Origin: Rossellomorea aquimaris TF-12
Lineage (GTDB): Bacteria > Bacillota > Bacilli > Bacillales > Bacillaceae_B
Assembly (NCBI RefSeq): GCF_001648555.1
Contig: NZ_LQXM01000029.1
Span: 372,001 to 436,000 of the forward strand
Direction of reading: 5' to 3'
DNA length: 64,000 nucleotides
The notes under the pieces are model-generated. The model was not told the DNA's origin, searched no databases, and saw only the letters and a list, made by a program, of their open reading frames with translations. Positions within the stretch are counted from its first letter, which is position 1. Every line of letters begins with the position of its first letter. Made by a program: the position numbers and the translations under genes. Below, piece by piece: positions 9,445-17,949 of the stretch.

Positions 9445-9477
9445 AGGCTCGGACAGTGTCCGAGCCTGACTTTTGTA
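9445..9477. terminator. Terminator between convergent genes
   Basis: A perfect 10-bp hairpin (AGGCTCGGAC / GTCCGAGCCT, loop AGT) is followed by a T-rich tail on the plus strand. Confidence 0.8.
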
Positions 9478-9539
9478 TTTACAAGTGATTTAAAATCAAA
9501 CCAAATGTATCTACCTTCAAATGTTCTCATCCTCATTCG

Positions 9540-10742
9540 TCACTCATTTAAATCCTCTTTTATTCTCACCATAGCCTCACCTATTTCAAATACTCCAACA
9601 TTTCCTTTTTTTCGTTTTCTTAGAGCTATACTATTGCTTTTCATCTCTCTATCCCCAATCACCATCATATAGGGGATTTTTTGGAGCTCAGCTTCTCTAA
9701 TCTTTAGGCCTATTTTTTCAATTCGTTCATCTACATCTACTCTAATACCCTCTAACTCTAATTGGCCTTTTAATTCATAAGCAAATTTTTGATGAGCCTC
9801 ACCTATAGGAAGGACCTTCACTTGAACCGGAGCTAACCAAAATGGAAAATCCCCACCATAATGTTCAATCAAAATTGCCATTAACCGTTCGATTGACCCG
9901 TAAATAGCTCGATGGATCAAAATGGGACGGCGGGCTTTGTTATCTTCTCCTATATATTCACAATCAAATTTTTCCGGCATTTGAAAATCGAGCTGAACAG
10001 TTCCACATTGCCAGCTTCTCCCTAAAGAATCGAGAATGTGAAAATCAATTTTCGGACCATAAAAGGCCCCATCTCCAGAATTGATTTGAAAATCGACTTT
10101 CCTTTCTAGTAGAACTGATTCTAAATCCCCTTCAGCTTTTTCCCAAAGTTCAACAGATCCCATAAAGTTCTCTGGTCGAGTTGATAGTTCAACTTTATAT
10201 TGGAAACCGAATTTTCTATAAAAAAGATGAATTAAATCCAGGACCTTTTGAAGCTCTGAGTGTATTTGGTCTTCTCTTACGAAAATATGAGCATCATCCT
10301 GAGTAAAGGATCGAACTCTGAGTAAACCACTTAACGATCCTGAGAGTTCGTGTCGATGGACTAACCCAAGTTCTCCGTAACGAATAGGTAGCTCACGATA
10401 ACTTCTTCGTTTACTTTTATAAATGAGCAGGGCTCCTGGACAATTCATTGGCTTGATTGCATATTTCTGCTCATCTACATTTGAGAAATACATATTCTCA
10501 TGATAATGATCCCAATGACCTGATTGTTCCCATAAATCCTGTTTCATCATAAGAGGTGTTCTAATTTCATAATACCCAGCCTTTTGATGCTCTTTTTTCC
10601 AAAATGCTTCTAACTCATTTCGGAGTACCATTCCTTTTGGAAGAAAAAATGGCATTCCGGGTGCTTCCTCCATGGATACAAATAACTCTAACTCTTGACC
10701 TAATTTCCGGTGATTTTTTTCAATTTCATTTTGAACTGACAT
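9540..10742 (-). CDS. Threonyl-tRNA synthetase, short form without editing domain
   Basis: A 400-residue class II aminoacyl-tRNA synthetase; full-length bacterial ThrRS has about 640 residues. The catalytic core is intact: zinc ligands Cys101 (NCPG), His152 (DDAHIF) and His277 (LIHRAI), motif 2 around HRHELSG (129-135) and FTQDDAH, and motif 3 GSIERLMAILIEHYGG. The anticodon-binding domain follows (about 300-400). The N-terminal TGS and the editing domain that removes serine from tRNA-Thr are wholly missing, and the frame starts cleanly at an ATG behind AGGAGGG, so this is not a local truncation. It is controlled by two tandem threonine T-boxes. It is probably a starvation-induced auxiliary enzyme beside a standard ThrRS elsewhere. 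Confidence 0.88.
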   Translation of the reverse strand: MSVQNEIEKNHRKLGQELELFVSMEEAPGMPFFLPKGMVLRNELEAFWKKEHQKAGYYEIRTPLMMKQDLWEQSGHWDHYHENMYFSNVDEQKYAIKPMNCPGALLIYKSKRRSYRELPIRYGELGLVHRHELSGSLSGLLRVRSFTQDDAHIFVREDQIHSELQKVLDLIHLFYRKFGFQYKVELSTRPENFMGSVELWEKAEGDLESVLLERKVDFQINSGDGAFYGPKIDFHILDSLGRSWQCGTVQLDFQMPEKFDCEYIGEDNKARRPILIHRAIYGSIERLMAILIEHYGGDFPFWLAPVQVKVLPIGEAHQKFAYELKGQLELEGIRVDVDERIEKIGLKIREAELQKIPYMMVIGDREMKSNSIALRKRKKGNVGVFEIGEAMVRIKEDLNE

Positions 10743-10765
10743 TAAAATCCCTCCTATTTATATGA

Positions 10766-11010
10766 ATAAAAAAGACCACATTCACCCCTATACAAGGGAC
10801 GAATGTGGTCGTGGTACCACCCTATTTCCGAAGAGACACTTACATTCTCTTCGCTCAAAGAAAGATAACGGTTTTCCCGATTATGGTTACTTCCTTTCCC
10901 CATAATAGCTCCGAGGGGGTAAATCATTTCTTTTCTTAGAGGGCTCTCAGCCTTGACCCTGTTCTCTGTTTAAGAAAGTAGAAAATGATTCATGTCCTCA
11001 TCAACACTCT
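10766..11010 (-). promoter_or_regulatory. T-box leader 2 (gene-proximal), threonine specific
   Basis: Read on the minus strand, a stem I region contains GATGAGGAC and AGAGAACAGGG. The specifier-loop codon ACC (10918-10920; threonine) sits before CTCGGAGC. The T-box AGGGTGGTACCACG is at 10810-10823, and a G-C-rich terminator hairpin with six T is at 10766-10811. The residue matching the tRNA discriminator is T in TGGT. It lies 24 bases upstream of the ThrRS gene. Confidence 0.9.
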
Positions 11011-11020
11011 TTATATAAAT

Positions 11021-11275
11021 AAAAAACCGCACTCATCCCAATACAAGGGACGTGTGCGGTCGTGGTTCCACCCTAATTCCGAAGTGCCTTCTGGCAACAC
11101 TTCGCTTAAAAACAAGATAACGGATTTCCCGATTATGGTTACTTATGTTTCTCCATAACAGCTCCGAGGTGGTTATTCAATCTCTTTTCATCAGGGCTCT
11201 CAGCCATAGACCCTGTTCTCTGATTAATGAAAGGCAAGAAGAATCATGTCCTCATCATTGCTTTGTCGTTAGTAT
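11021..11275 (-). promoter_or_regulatory. T-box leader 1 (distal), threonine specific
   Basis: The same architecture as leader 2: GATGAGGAC, AGAGAACAGGG, specifier ACC at 11171-11173 before ACCTCGGAGC, T-box AGGGTGGAACCACG at 11061-11074, and a terminator with six T at 11021-11061. Here the discriminator-matching base is A (TGGA), unlike leader 2. Transcription must pass both switches to reach the synthetase gene. Confidence 0.9.
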
Positions 11276-11303
11276 ATTCATTTTCTTTACTTTTGTTAAT
11301 GAG

Positions 11304-11332
11304 ATTATATGGTAGAATTTTCTAACTGTCAA
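11304..11332 (-). promoter_or_regulatory. Consensus sigma-A promoter for the tandem T-box leader
   Basis: A perfect TTGACA (11327-11332) and a perfect TATAAT (11304-11309) are spaced by 17 bases on the minus strand, about 30 bases before the first T-box. Such strength fits a gene whose control is exerted by termination. Confidence 0.9.
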
Positions 11333-11450
11333 GATTATCTATTTCATTATTTTGAATTTATCTAAAACACGAATAAAAATGAGAAAAAATGAAATTAATT
11401 ATTGTTCAAAACAGCATAAAACGGTAATATAATGAAAAAGGAGGAAAAAT

Positions 11451-11774
11451 ATGGTGTTTAGAATTCGTACTTATCACATAAAACCAACCAAACTTAAAGA
11501 ATTTAATGATTTTTTTCATGAGTATTTATTGCCAAATCAAATTCGATTTGGTGCAGCTTTGATTGGTAGATGGGTAAATAAAGAAAAATCCACTATTATT
11601 GCTATATGGAGATATGAAAGCATTTCCCATTATCATCAAATTGAAGAGCAAATTAAAAGTTCAAAACTGCATACACAAGCACAGAATAGAAAAAAAGAAT
11701 TAGATCCTCTATACATTTCAACCACACAAGAATTTTGGAATGCAACCGGAGACTATGAAGGGGTGAGAGCATGA
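11451..11774 (+). CDS. NIPSNAP-family protein
   Basis: A 107-residue cytoplasmic protein of the NIPSNAP fold, a ferredoxin-like dimeric barrel. The family pattern is seen in the start FRIRTYHIKPTKLKEFNDFF and in the later segment STIIAIWRYESISHYHQIEE. No catalytic function is known for bacterial members. It has a strong ribosome site (AAAGGAGG). Its stop overlaps the ATG of the next gene by four bases, so the two are translated as a pair. Confidence 0.8.
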   Translation: MVFRIRTYHIKPTKLKEFNDFFHEYLLPNQIRFGAALIGRWVNKEKSTIIAIWRYESISHYHQIEEQIKSSKLHTQAQNRKKELDPLYISTTQEFWNATGDYEGVRA

Positions 11775-12421
11775 AAGTAAAACCAATTTTATCGAAGGAA
11801 CCACACTTCCCTGAAATGGATACTCATCAAATCTCTTGGTTGACACAATTAACATTTGGAAACAAGACTACTCCTTCACCATGCGATGCCATCTTTATTT
11901 TTAGTGGTACTCACCCCGGTCATTGGGAAAAAGCAATTGAAGCTTTTCAATTAAATCTATCTTCAACTTTTATCGTTACCGGTGGAAGAAGTCTTACAGG
12001 AGCAGCCCATTTAAACTGGAAAGGAAATGCAGATAAGACACTTTCAGAAGCCAGTGTGATTATCTCATATTTGCGTAATGCAGGAGTGCCACAGGAGCAA
12101 ATCGTTTTTGAAGAGAGTTCTACAAATTCTTTAGAAAATGTTTTATGTGCAAAGGAAGTATTTGACTTTACTAAAGTTAGCTCCTTATTAGTCATTTGTA
12201 AAAGTCATGTGGCAGGCAGGCAAATTCGAACTTTAAAGAAGCATCTACCAACAAATATTGATTTTGTACCTTATACATTCAATACCATTTATCATGACAA
12301 GGAAATTTCACGTGAAAATTGGATGTTACATGACATCGGTAAAAAGAGGGTATGGGGAGAATATTTGAGGATTTCATACTATGGAGAGTTAGGACATCTC
12401 GAACCGATAAAAGAAGGATAA
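11771..12421 (+). CDS. YdcF/SanA-like DUF218 protein
   Basis: A 216-residue protein of the DUF218 (YdcF) family. Family features are the acidic strand CDAIFIFSG, the TGG loop, E-S-x2-T-N-S-x-E-N-V-x2-AK (about 116-128) and the strand LLVICKSHVAGRQ. It has no signal peptide or membrane helix, so it acts in the cytoplasm. Members are linked to envelope or cofactor metabolism without a settled reaction. It is coupled to the NIPSNAP gene by a 4-base ATGA overlap. Confidence 0.8.
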   Translation: MKVKPILSKEPHFPEMDTHQISWLTQLTFGNKTTPSPCDAIFIFSGTHPGHWEKAIEAFQLNLSSTFIVTGGRSLTGAAHLNWKGNADKTLSEASVIISYLRNAGVPQEQIVFEESSTNSLENVLCAKEVFDFTKVSSLLVICKSHVAGRQIRTLKKHLPTNIDFVPYTFNTIYHDKEISRENWMLHDIGKKRVWGEYLRISYYGELGHLEPIKEG

Positions 12422-12425
12422 CATC

Positions 12426-12470
12426 CACAAGAGAGTTACCACCTATCTTGTAAATGGTGGCTCTCTTGTG
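12426..12470. terminator. Bidirectional hairpin between convergent genes
   Basis: CACAAGAGAG (12426-12435) pairs with CTCTCTTGTG (12461-12470), with further CCACC/GGTGG pairs inside. It separates the YdcF-like gene and yitT-like gene. T runs are poor, so termination strength is uncertain. Confidence 0.6.
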
Positions 12471-13373
12471 TTAATGTATATCCATCTTTTTGAACCTTCC
12501 TCCCCTTACTTCAGCAATATCAGCAATGGCTAAAAAGGCGGAAGAATCATGTTCAGTGACAATATCTTTTAACTTAGCCTCTTCAAGTCTTGTAATCACA
12601 CAAAAAATAACTTTTTTATCGTCACCAGAAAATGCCCCTTCCCCATTTAAATATGTAACTCCTCTACCTAAACGATGGAGCAAAGCATCACCAATCTCAT
12701 TGTAATTTTCACTAATGATCCATACAGATTTCGATTCGTCTAACCCCTTTATCGTAATATCAATCACTTTAAACGCAAGGTAGTACGCTAATAAAGAATA
12801 CATGGCTCGGTCCCAGCTAAATACAAACCCAGCACTTGCCAGTATAAATAAATTTACAAACATTATGATTTCCCCAACTGAAAATGGAAGTTTCTTACTT
12901 GATAATATCGCCAATATTTCAGTTCCATCTAAGGAACCACCATAACGTATGACTAAACCAACACCAATACCGAGTACAATGCCTCCAAATAATGAAGCTA
13001 AGAGGATATCTTGAGTAAAAGCAGGGACAGGGTGAAGAAAAGTAGTGGAAACGGATAATACAATGATTCCATAAAGAGTAGAAAATGCGAAGGTTTTCCC
13101 AATTTGTTTATAGCCTATAAAGAAAAATGGAATATTTAGTACGAAAATGAAAAGACCTAATTTAAAGCCTGTTAAATGAGAAAGAATAATTGAAATTCCG
13201 ACAATTCCACCATCTATAACATGATTGGGGACTAAAAATATCTCTAATCCGACAGCCATAATGATGGCCCCAATCGTGATTAAGATGGCTCTTTTCACAA
13301 CCTGTTTAAGAGGAATTTTTTTATGTTTCACTTGAACTTTTTGCATAAAATTGGCTGCTTGACCTTCACTCAA
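12471..13373 (-). CDS. YitT-family membrane protein with DUF2179 domain
   Basis: A 300-residue membrane protein. Residues about 25-210 form five to six helices of the YitT family (G-L-E-I-F-L-V-P-N-H-V-I-D-G-G, and Y-G-G-S-L-D-G-T-E). Residues about 220-295 form the cytoplasmic DUF2179 domain (GRGVTYLNGEGAFSG, then KKVIFCVITRLE). Transport substrate unknown. The TTG at 13373 is chosen because AAAGGAGG lies eight bases before it; the next Met is nine codons inside. A shorter relative without DUF2179 lies at 26549-27154. Confidence 0.88.
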   Translation of the reverse strand: MSEGQAANFMQKVQVKHKKIPLKQVVKRAILITIGAIIMAVGLEIFLVPNHVIDGGIVGISIILSHLTGFKLGLFIFVLNIPFFFIGYKQIGKTFAFSTLYGIIVLSVSTTFLHPVPAFTQDILLASLFGGIVLGIGVGLVIRYGGSLDGTEILAILSSKKLPFSVGEIIMFVNLFILASAGFVFSWDRAMYSLLAYYLAFKVIDITIKGLDESKSVWIISENYNEIGDALLHRLGRGVTYLNGEGAFSGDDKKVIFCVITRLEEAKLKDIVTEHDSSAFLAIADIAEVRGGRFKKMDIH

Positions 13374-13515
13374 TGGTCTTTCCTCCTTTATTTACAAGTG
13401 ATTATGTAAGTAACGGATTAAATTCATCTTCATATATATTGTTAGCTAAGTACCAATTACTAGCTTGTATTATTTATATATTCGATACTTTCAGCTAAAA
13501 TACCTGCAATAATTA

Positions 13516-13560
13516 AGTAGAGGGACGGACCTCAGAAATTCTGAGGTCCGTCCCTCTACT
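13516..13560. repeat. Perfect 45-bp palindrome with GGACGGACCT core
   Basis: Two 22-base arms (13516-13537, 13539-13560) are perfect inverted copies around a single base. The arm contains GAGGGACGGACCTC. Related shorter copies of this core lie at 18745-18758 and 30528-30546. It lies between divergent genes, so it is not needed as a terminator for either. Confidence 0.8.
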
Positions 13561-13724
13561 TCAAAACTTATTACCTTTTACTAGATTTCATTGGTGTTTA
13601 TGCAAGAAATAAGGCAGGTTCCACTTGTACATACTAGTGTTTTTTGGTATATTATGAAGGTTTAGTCAGCCTATTATAGGTGTATTTTATAATTTTTCTT
13701 ATTTTAATACTTGGAGGCTTTTGT

Positions 13725-14978
13725 TTGTTTACGTTGATTAAGACGCTGTTGGTCAATATTACAATTTTGTTATCTTTTACATATAACGCTAATATCTTTT
13801 TTCCTTTTAAAGTTAAACAGTCTCTTTCACTAAAGCATAAAATAACGTATGGTTTCATCGCTTCTTTTGGAGCTTTATTATGCATGATGTACCCATTGGA
13901 AACACTTGGTGAAACTAATTTCGACTTGAGAATGATCGCCATATTGATTATCACCCTATACGCTGGACCACTCTCTGGATTAATCGTCCTTATATGCGTT
14001 AGTTTGTTTCGATATTTCATAGGGGGACCTTATGTATTTGTGGGTATCCTTGTCTCTTTATTAGCTTATTTTATCGGGCTATTATTTCGTAAGGTTTTCC
14101 AGAAATCTCAAAAGAAATGGTTGAATAGTACAATCATTCTATTCATTTACACAAGCCTGTATATTGTCATTATCAAAAATACTATTCCTATTTTACATCC
14201 TCAATTTTATTGGACTTATTTTACGACTTTTTATCTAACATTTATTTCTATTGTTTTTATTATTGAGCATTTGATTCGAACCAATAAGCAAATAGAGGAA
14301 ATGGTCTATCTTGATAAATTAAATATGGTAGGTCAGATGGCTGCTTCTATTGCTCATGAAATTCGAAACCCCCTGTCCACTGTAAGGGGATTCATTCAAC
14401 ATCTAAGTGAAGGTACAAATGATGAAGAACTTAAAAAATTCTCCCCTCTTATTTTAAATGAATTGGATCGTACGAATAAAATTATTACAGATTATTTAAG
14501 TGTAGCAAAGCCTGGTGATTTTAAACTGGCAGTAATTAACCTAGAACAAATTATTCAAGATTGTGTTGATTTATTATGCCCATTTGCATCTTACTCAAAT
14601 ACTTCCATAGTCTTTCAATCAAATGGACTTCACCATATTCAAGGTGATGAGCATCACATGAAACAAGCCATCATGAATGTGATAAAAAATGGGATTGAAT
14701 CCATTATCGAAAAAGGCGAAGTAACGATTGAAATAAAGGAAGACGAAATGTCGAAAAATGTTGAAGTGAGAATTAGGGATAATGGAAAAGGTATGACACA
14801 AGAGGAAGTCAAGAAGATTGGGTTACCCTTCTATACGACGAAAACAAAAGGAACTGGCCTTGGAAGCATGGTAACGAACAAAATTATTCGTGAAATGAAT
14901 GGGATGATAGAGTATGAAAGTACTTTAAATGTCGGCACGATTGTTAAAATCCACTTTCCATTGTATACGAAAAATTGA
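13725..14978 (+). CDS. KinB-like sporulation sensor histidine kinase
   Basis: A 417-residue membrane histidine kinase. Five to six helices fill residues about 1-190 in the manner of the 5TM/LYT-type sensor of KinB. The H box SIAHEIRNPLSTVRGF follows (His211). The ATPase domain shows the N box (MNVIKNGIESI), G1 (DNGKGM) and G2 (GTGLG). It resembles Bacillus subtilis KinB in length and layout, a phosphorelay kinase that feeds Spo0F; that role is inferred. The TTG at 13725 follows GGAGG at seven bases. An in-frame GTG at 13680 has no ribosome site. Confidence 0.82.
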   Translation: MFTLIKTLLVNITILLSFTYNANIFFPFKVKQSLSLKHKITYGFIASFGALLCMMYPLETLGETNFDLRMIAILIITLYAGPLSGLIVLICVSLFRYFIGGPYVFVGILVSLLAYFIGLLFRKVFQKSQKKWLNSTIILFIYTSLYIVIIKNTIPILHPQFYWTYFTTFYLTFISIVFIIEHLIRTNKQIEEMVYLDKLNMVGQMAASIAHEIRNPLSTVRGFIQHLSEGTNDEELKKFSPLILNELDRTNKIITDYLSVAKPGDFKLAVINLEQIIQDCVDLLCPFASYSNTSIVFQSNGLHHIQGDEHHMKQAIMNVIKNGIESIIEKGEVTIEIKEDEMSKNVEVRIRDNGKGMTQEEVKKIGLPFYTTKTKGTGLGSMVTNKIIREMNGMIEYESTLNVGTIVKIHFPLYTKN

Positions 14979-14994
14979 ATCTCTTATTTTATTA

Positions 14995-15178
14995 GGCTGT
15001 TTTCGAAAAGAGTAGTATAACATGAGTTCTATCAGTGGCTCAGTTAACTATATGGGAAAGAACTTCGCTTCCCCAGGAGCGCTGCGACGAGGATGCTCAC
15101 CTCCTCCCCCTGCCCCTTGGCGTAAATCAACTACTACTTTCTTCTCGGGAAGAGCAATAATCTTTCAGAAAAGAGCGT
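14995..15178. repeat. MITE-like intergenic repeat, copy 2
   Basis: A non-coding element of about 184 bp. The left end (GCTGTTTTCGAAAAGAGTAG) is an imperfect inverted copy of the right end (reverse complement GCTCTTTTCTGAAAGATTAT). It shares AATCAACTACTA with copy 1 and a GAGGATGCTCAC-type hairpin segment with copy 3. Confidence 0.55.
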
Positions 15179-15184
15179 TACTAA

Positions 15185-15226
15185 AAAACAAGAGCCTAAA
15201 AAGAACTTAGGCTCTTGTTTTTTTAT
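15185..15226. terminator. Bidirectional terminator between kinB-like and ltaS-like genes
   Basis: ACAAGAGCCTAA pairs with TTAGGCTCTTGT, followed by seven T on the plus strand and six T on the minus strand. Confidence 0.88.
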
Positions 15227-15306
15227 TTATTCCAACATTCAAGTTTACATAATGTAATTATATTAAACTAAAATTCAGTTTTGTCAAAATGTGATTCCAG
15301 TATCAT

Positions 15307-17151
15307 TTACTCCAAAAATCTTAATAAGTCACCATATACAATATCATCGGACATTCCTAATTCTTTTCTTGCAATGTCTTTATACGGTTCGCAATGAGAT
15401 TCTTCTGCCACTTCCCCATTTTCCACTTTAAAGCATACGTTATCCTTTAATAAGTATTCATCTGTGACAAAGTCTCCATCTCTAAAGATGACTGGATGAT
15501 TTTCAAGTCGTGTGAACAGATTATGCCCAAAGGAAAGATTTTCCTTGGATTGAATACCAAGTAAGTGAAGAATCGTAGGACGAATATCAATCTCTCCCCC
15601 AATTGTGGAAATGGTCATCCCTTCTTCGCCAGGCACATGGATGATTAAAGGAATTTGTTGAAGTTTGACATGATTTATAGGTGTATTCTCTTTTCCAAGT
15701 AATTCAAAAACACCTTGTTCATACTTCTCTGATATCCCATAATGATCTCCGTAAAGGACAAACATTGTGTTTTTATACATACCCTTCTTCTTTAGTTCGG
15801 AAAATAGTGTTTTGATTGCTTCATCTTGATAGCGGACTGTTGTTATATATCGATTGACTACGTTCTCACTTGTAGCAGCTTCAGGAATCATCTTATCCCC
15901 TTCTTCTAGTAAAAAAGGAAAATGATTCGTCAAAGTAATTAAACGTGCATAATAAGGTTCTGGTAATTCTTTTAGATATGAAATAGATTGTTTAAAAAAA
16001 GGAATATCTTTTATCCCATAATTAACCGAATTTTCCTCAGTAACATCAAAATCTCTTTTTGAAAAATAGCGGTCATATCCTAAGGAGTCATACATCATTT
16101 CTCTGTTCCAAAATGTACGGTCGTTTCCATGGAATACCGTCGTATAATAATCTTCATTATTTTTTAAGATATGAGGAAAACTTTTATATTTATTTTCTGT
16201 TTTTCTTACGAATGCAGAGCCGCTGTCTAATGGATACAACCCTGTATCGATCAGAAATTCAGCATCTGATGTTTTTCCCTGGGCAGTTTGATCATAAATC
16301 GAATTAAAATAAATACTATCCTTGATCAGTGAATTTAAAAAAGGTGTGATTTCCTTCCCATTCACTTTTTTATTAATGACAAAATCCTGTGTTGATTCCA
16401 TACTAATTAAGATAATGTTTTTTCCTTTTGCCACACCGAATAGATCAGATGCTTTATTTGCTCTTGATTTTGTGTATTCGAGAGATACATCCGTATCTGA
16501 TTCAGTTGCTAAGGTGCGATTAAACGGCTCTACAAGAGCAATTCCTAAATCAACTAAATGGTAATTAAATGGTCCGATGGTTTTCACCATCTGCTCACGA
16601 TCATATGATTCTGCGAATAAATACGGAGACTTAATTAATCCTAAAGAAATCGTAATGACCAATAATATGCCACTTAATATCAAATATGTTTTTTTCTCTA
16701 TACTTGTAACGGATATGGTTCTAATCCATTTTTTCTTTAGTAAAACACCTATAATAATAAAATCAAATAATAACAATAGATCCCAAGGGCTCATTAATTC
16801 AAAGGTACTCGGACCTAACCCTCCTACGTTTTTAAATTGAAAGAGTATAGGTACTGTTACAAAATCCGAATAAAAGCGAAAATACAACAAGTTTCCATAC
16901 AGAACTCCTGTTACCAACACCATCATCATGACTACAATGAACTTATGTATCTTGTTACTAAAGTAAAAACTGAATCCGAGTAGAATCATCAAAGACCCAA
17001 TTGGATTAAATAAAATTAGGAGAATATCAAGCAATGAATCAATATGAATATTAAACCCAGTCAATAAAATAACTACAGTCTTTAACCAGAGAGAAAATAA
17101 GGTAACTCCTATGAGCTTAGGTGGTAAATGTTCTAAATGTAGTTTTCTCAT
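15307..17151 (-). CDS. LtaS-family polyglycerolphosphate transferase
   Basis: A 614-residue membrane enzyme of the lipoteichoic acid synthase family, which transfers glycerol phosphate from phosphatidylglycerol outside the cell. Five N-terminal helices (about 12-180) precede the extracellular sulfatase-fold domain. Glu252 in ISMES and Thr294 in QGKTSDAEF are the metal ligand and catalytic threonine. GDHYG (about 475) and VIFRDG come later. Which paralogue (synthase, primase or stress form) cannot be told. It lies downstream of plsY and the YwaF-like gene on the same strand; with plsY it suggests an envelope-lipid cluster. Confidence 0.88.
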   Translation of the reverse strand: MRKLHLEHLPPKLIGVTLFSLWLKTVVILLTGFNIHIDSLLDILLILFNPIGSLMILLGFSFYFSNKIHKFIVVMMMVLVTGVLYGNLLYFRFYSDFVTVPILFQFKNVGGLGPSTFELMSPWDLLLLFDFIIIGVLLKKKWIRTISVTSIEKKTYLILSGILLVITISLGLIKSPYLFAESYDREQMVKTIGPFNYHLVDLGIALVEPFNRTLATESDTDVSLEYTKSRANKASDLFGVAKGKNIILISMESTQDFVINKKVNGKEITPFLNSLIKDSIYFNSIYDQTAQGKTSDAEFLIDTGLYPLDSGSAFVRKTENKYKSFPHILKNNEDYYTTVFHGNDRTFWNREMMYDSLGYDRYFSKRDFDVTEENSVNYGIKDIPFFKQSISYLKELPEPYYARLITLTNHFPFLLEEGDKMIPEAATSENVVNRYITTVRYQDEAIKTLFSELKKKGMYKNTMFVLYGDHYGISEKYEQGVFELLGKENTPINHVKLQQIPLIIHVPGEEGMTISTIGGEIDIRPTILHLLGIQSKENLSFGHNLFTRLENHPVIFRDGDFVTDEYLLKDNVCFKVENGEVAEESHCEPYKDIARKELGMSDDIVYGDLLRFLE

Positions 17152-17314
17152 TAGATATCCCTAATTTCAGTGAACATTGGATCGTGGTGTATAGAATGAA
17201 TTAAGCAGTTCAAAACTTCATTTATGTAATAGTGGAGTTTATTGAATTGTTGAAACTCTAGTGGTTCAAGTGTAATCTTAAAAATTAGAGAAAGGAAACC
17301 CATTCCCATACCTC

Positions 17315-17887
17315 CTAGGATGTTAGTGTTCTAGTTCTTTTATGCACTAAAGCGACAATCATAAATAAAATGAATAGCCCTAAAGATAAAATGATCGAAT
17401 CTTCAATTAAATATGCTGTAATTGGAATCATGAACATAGAAATAAACCCTGCCAACGTATATCGACGAAGCAAAGAATATAGGATTCCCATAATAATCGA
17501 AAAAATACCAAGAGTTATTGGAGAAAGATAGAAGGCAGAGGTTAAAAATACTACGACTCCTTTACCTCCTTGAAAACGTAATTGGAAAGGAAAAAGATGT
17601 CCAATGATTAAGAAAAGGCTACTAAAAATTAAAAACATCTCGTCTCCATTAGTTAAAAACGCTGTAAAAGATAGGGAAATGATTACCTTGAACACATCAA
17701 TCAGTAAAGTAAAAAGAAACCCCGTTTTCCCAAGGAGCCGCCCTGCATTTGTAGCTCCAACATTCCCACTTCCTACTGTCCGAATATCTCTTTTCGTTAG
17801 ACCCTTCACTACATAATAGGCCCCCGTTACACTGCCTAAAATGTATGAATAGATAACAATTATAAAGAAAAGGGTAATTGGACTCAT
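17315..17887 (-). CDS. plsY: Acyl-phosphate:glycerol-3-phosphate acyltransferase
   Basis: A 190-residue membrane enzyme that acylates glycerol-3-phosphate at position 1 with acyl phosphate. It has the three PlsY motifs: DIRTVGSGNVGATNAGR (about 34-50), GHLFPFQLRFQGGKGV (about 95-110), and a later loop with RRYTLAG. The length is normal. It may be a second copy, since Bacillus usually also has plsY next to parE (established knowledge); that cannot be checked here. The ribosome site is modest (AAGGTGTG). Confidence 0.9.
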   Translation of the reverse strand: MSPITLFFIIVIYSYILGSVTGAYYVVKGLTKRDIRTVGSGNVGATNAGRLLGKTGFLFTLLIDVFKVIISLSFTAFLTNGDEMFLIFSSLFLIIGHLFPFQLRFQGGKGVVVFLTSAFYLSPITLGIFSIIMGILYSLLRRYTLAGFISMFMIPITAYLIEDSIILSLGLFILFMIVALVHKRTRTLTS

Positions 17888-17949
17888 CAGCTACACACCT
17901 TACGTATCTATGATTATAGACGAATAAATCTAGGAAAAGTTTCATATTT

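Noticed and set aside
15022-15210. 62-codon open frame on the plus strand
   Set aside because: It lies within MITE-like copy 2 and a terminator, has no ribosome site and an odd Pro/Arg-rich composition.
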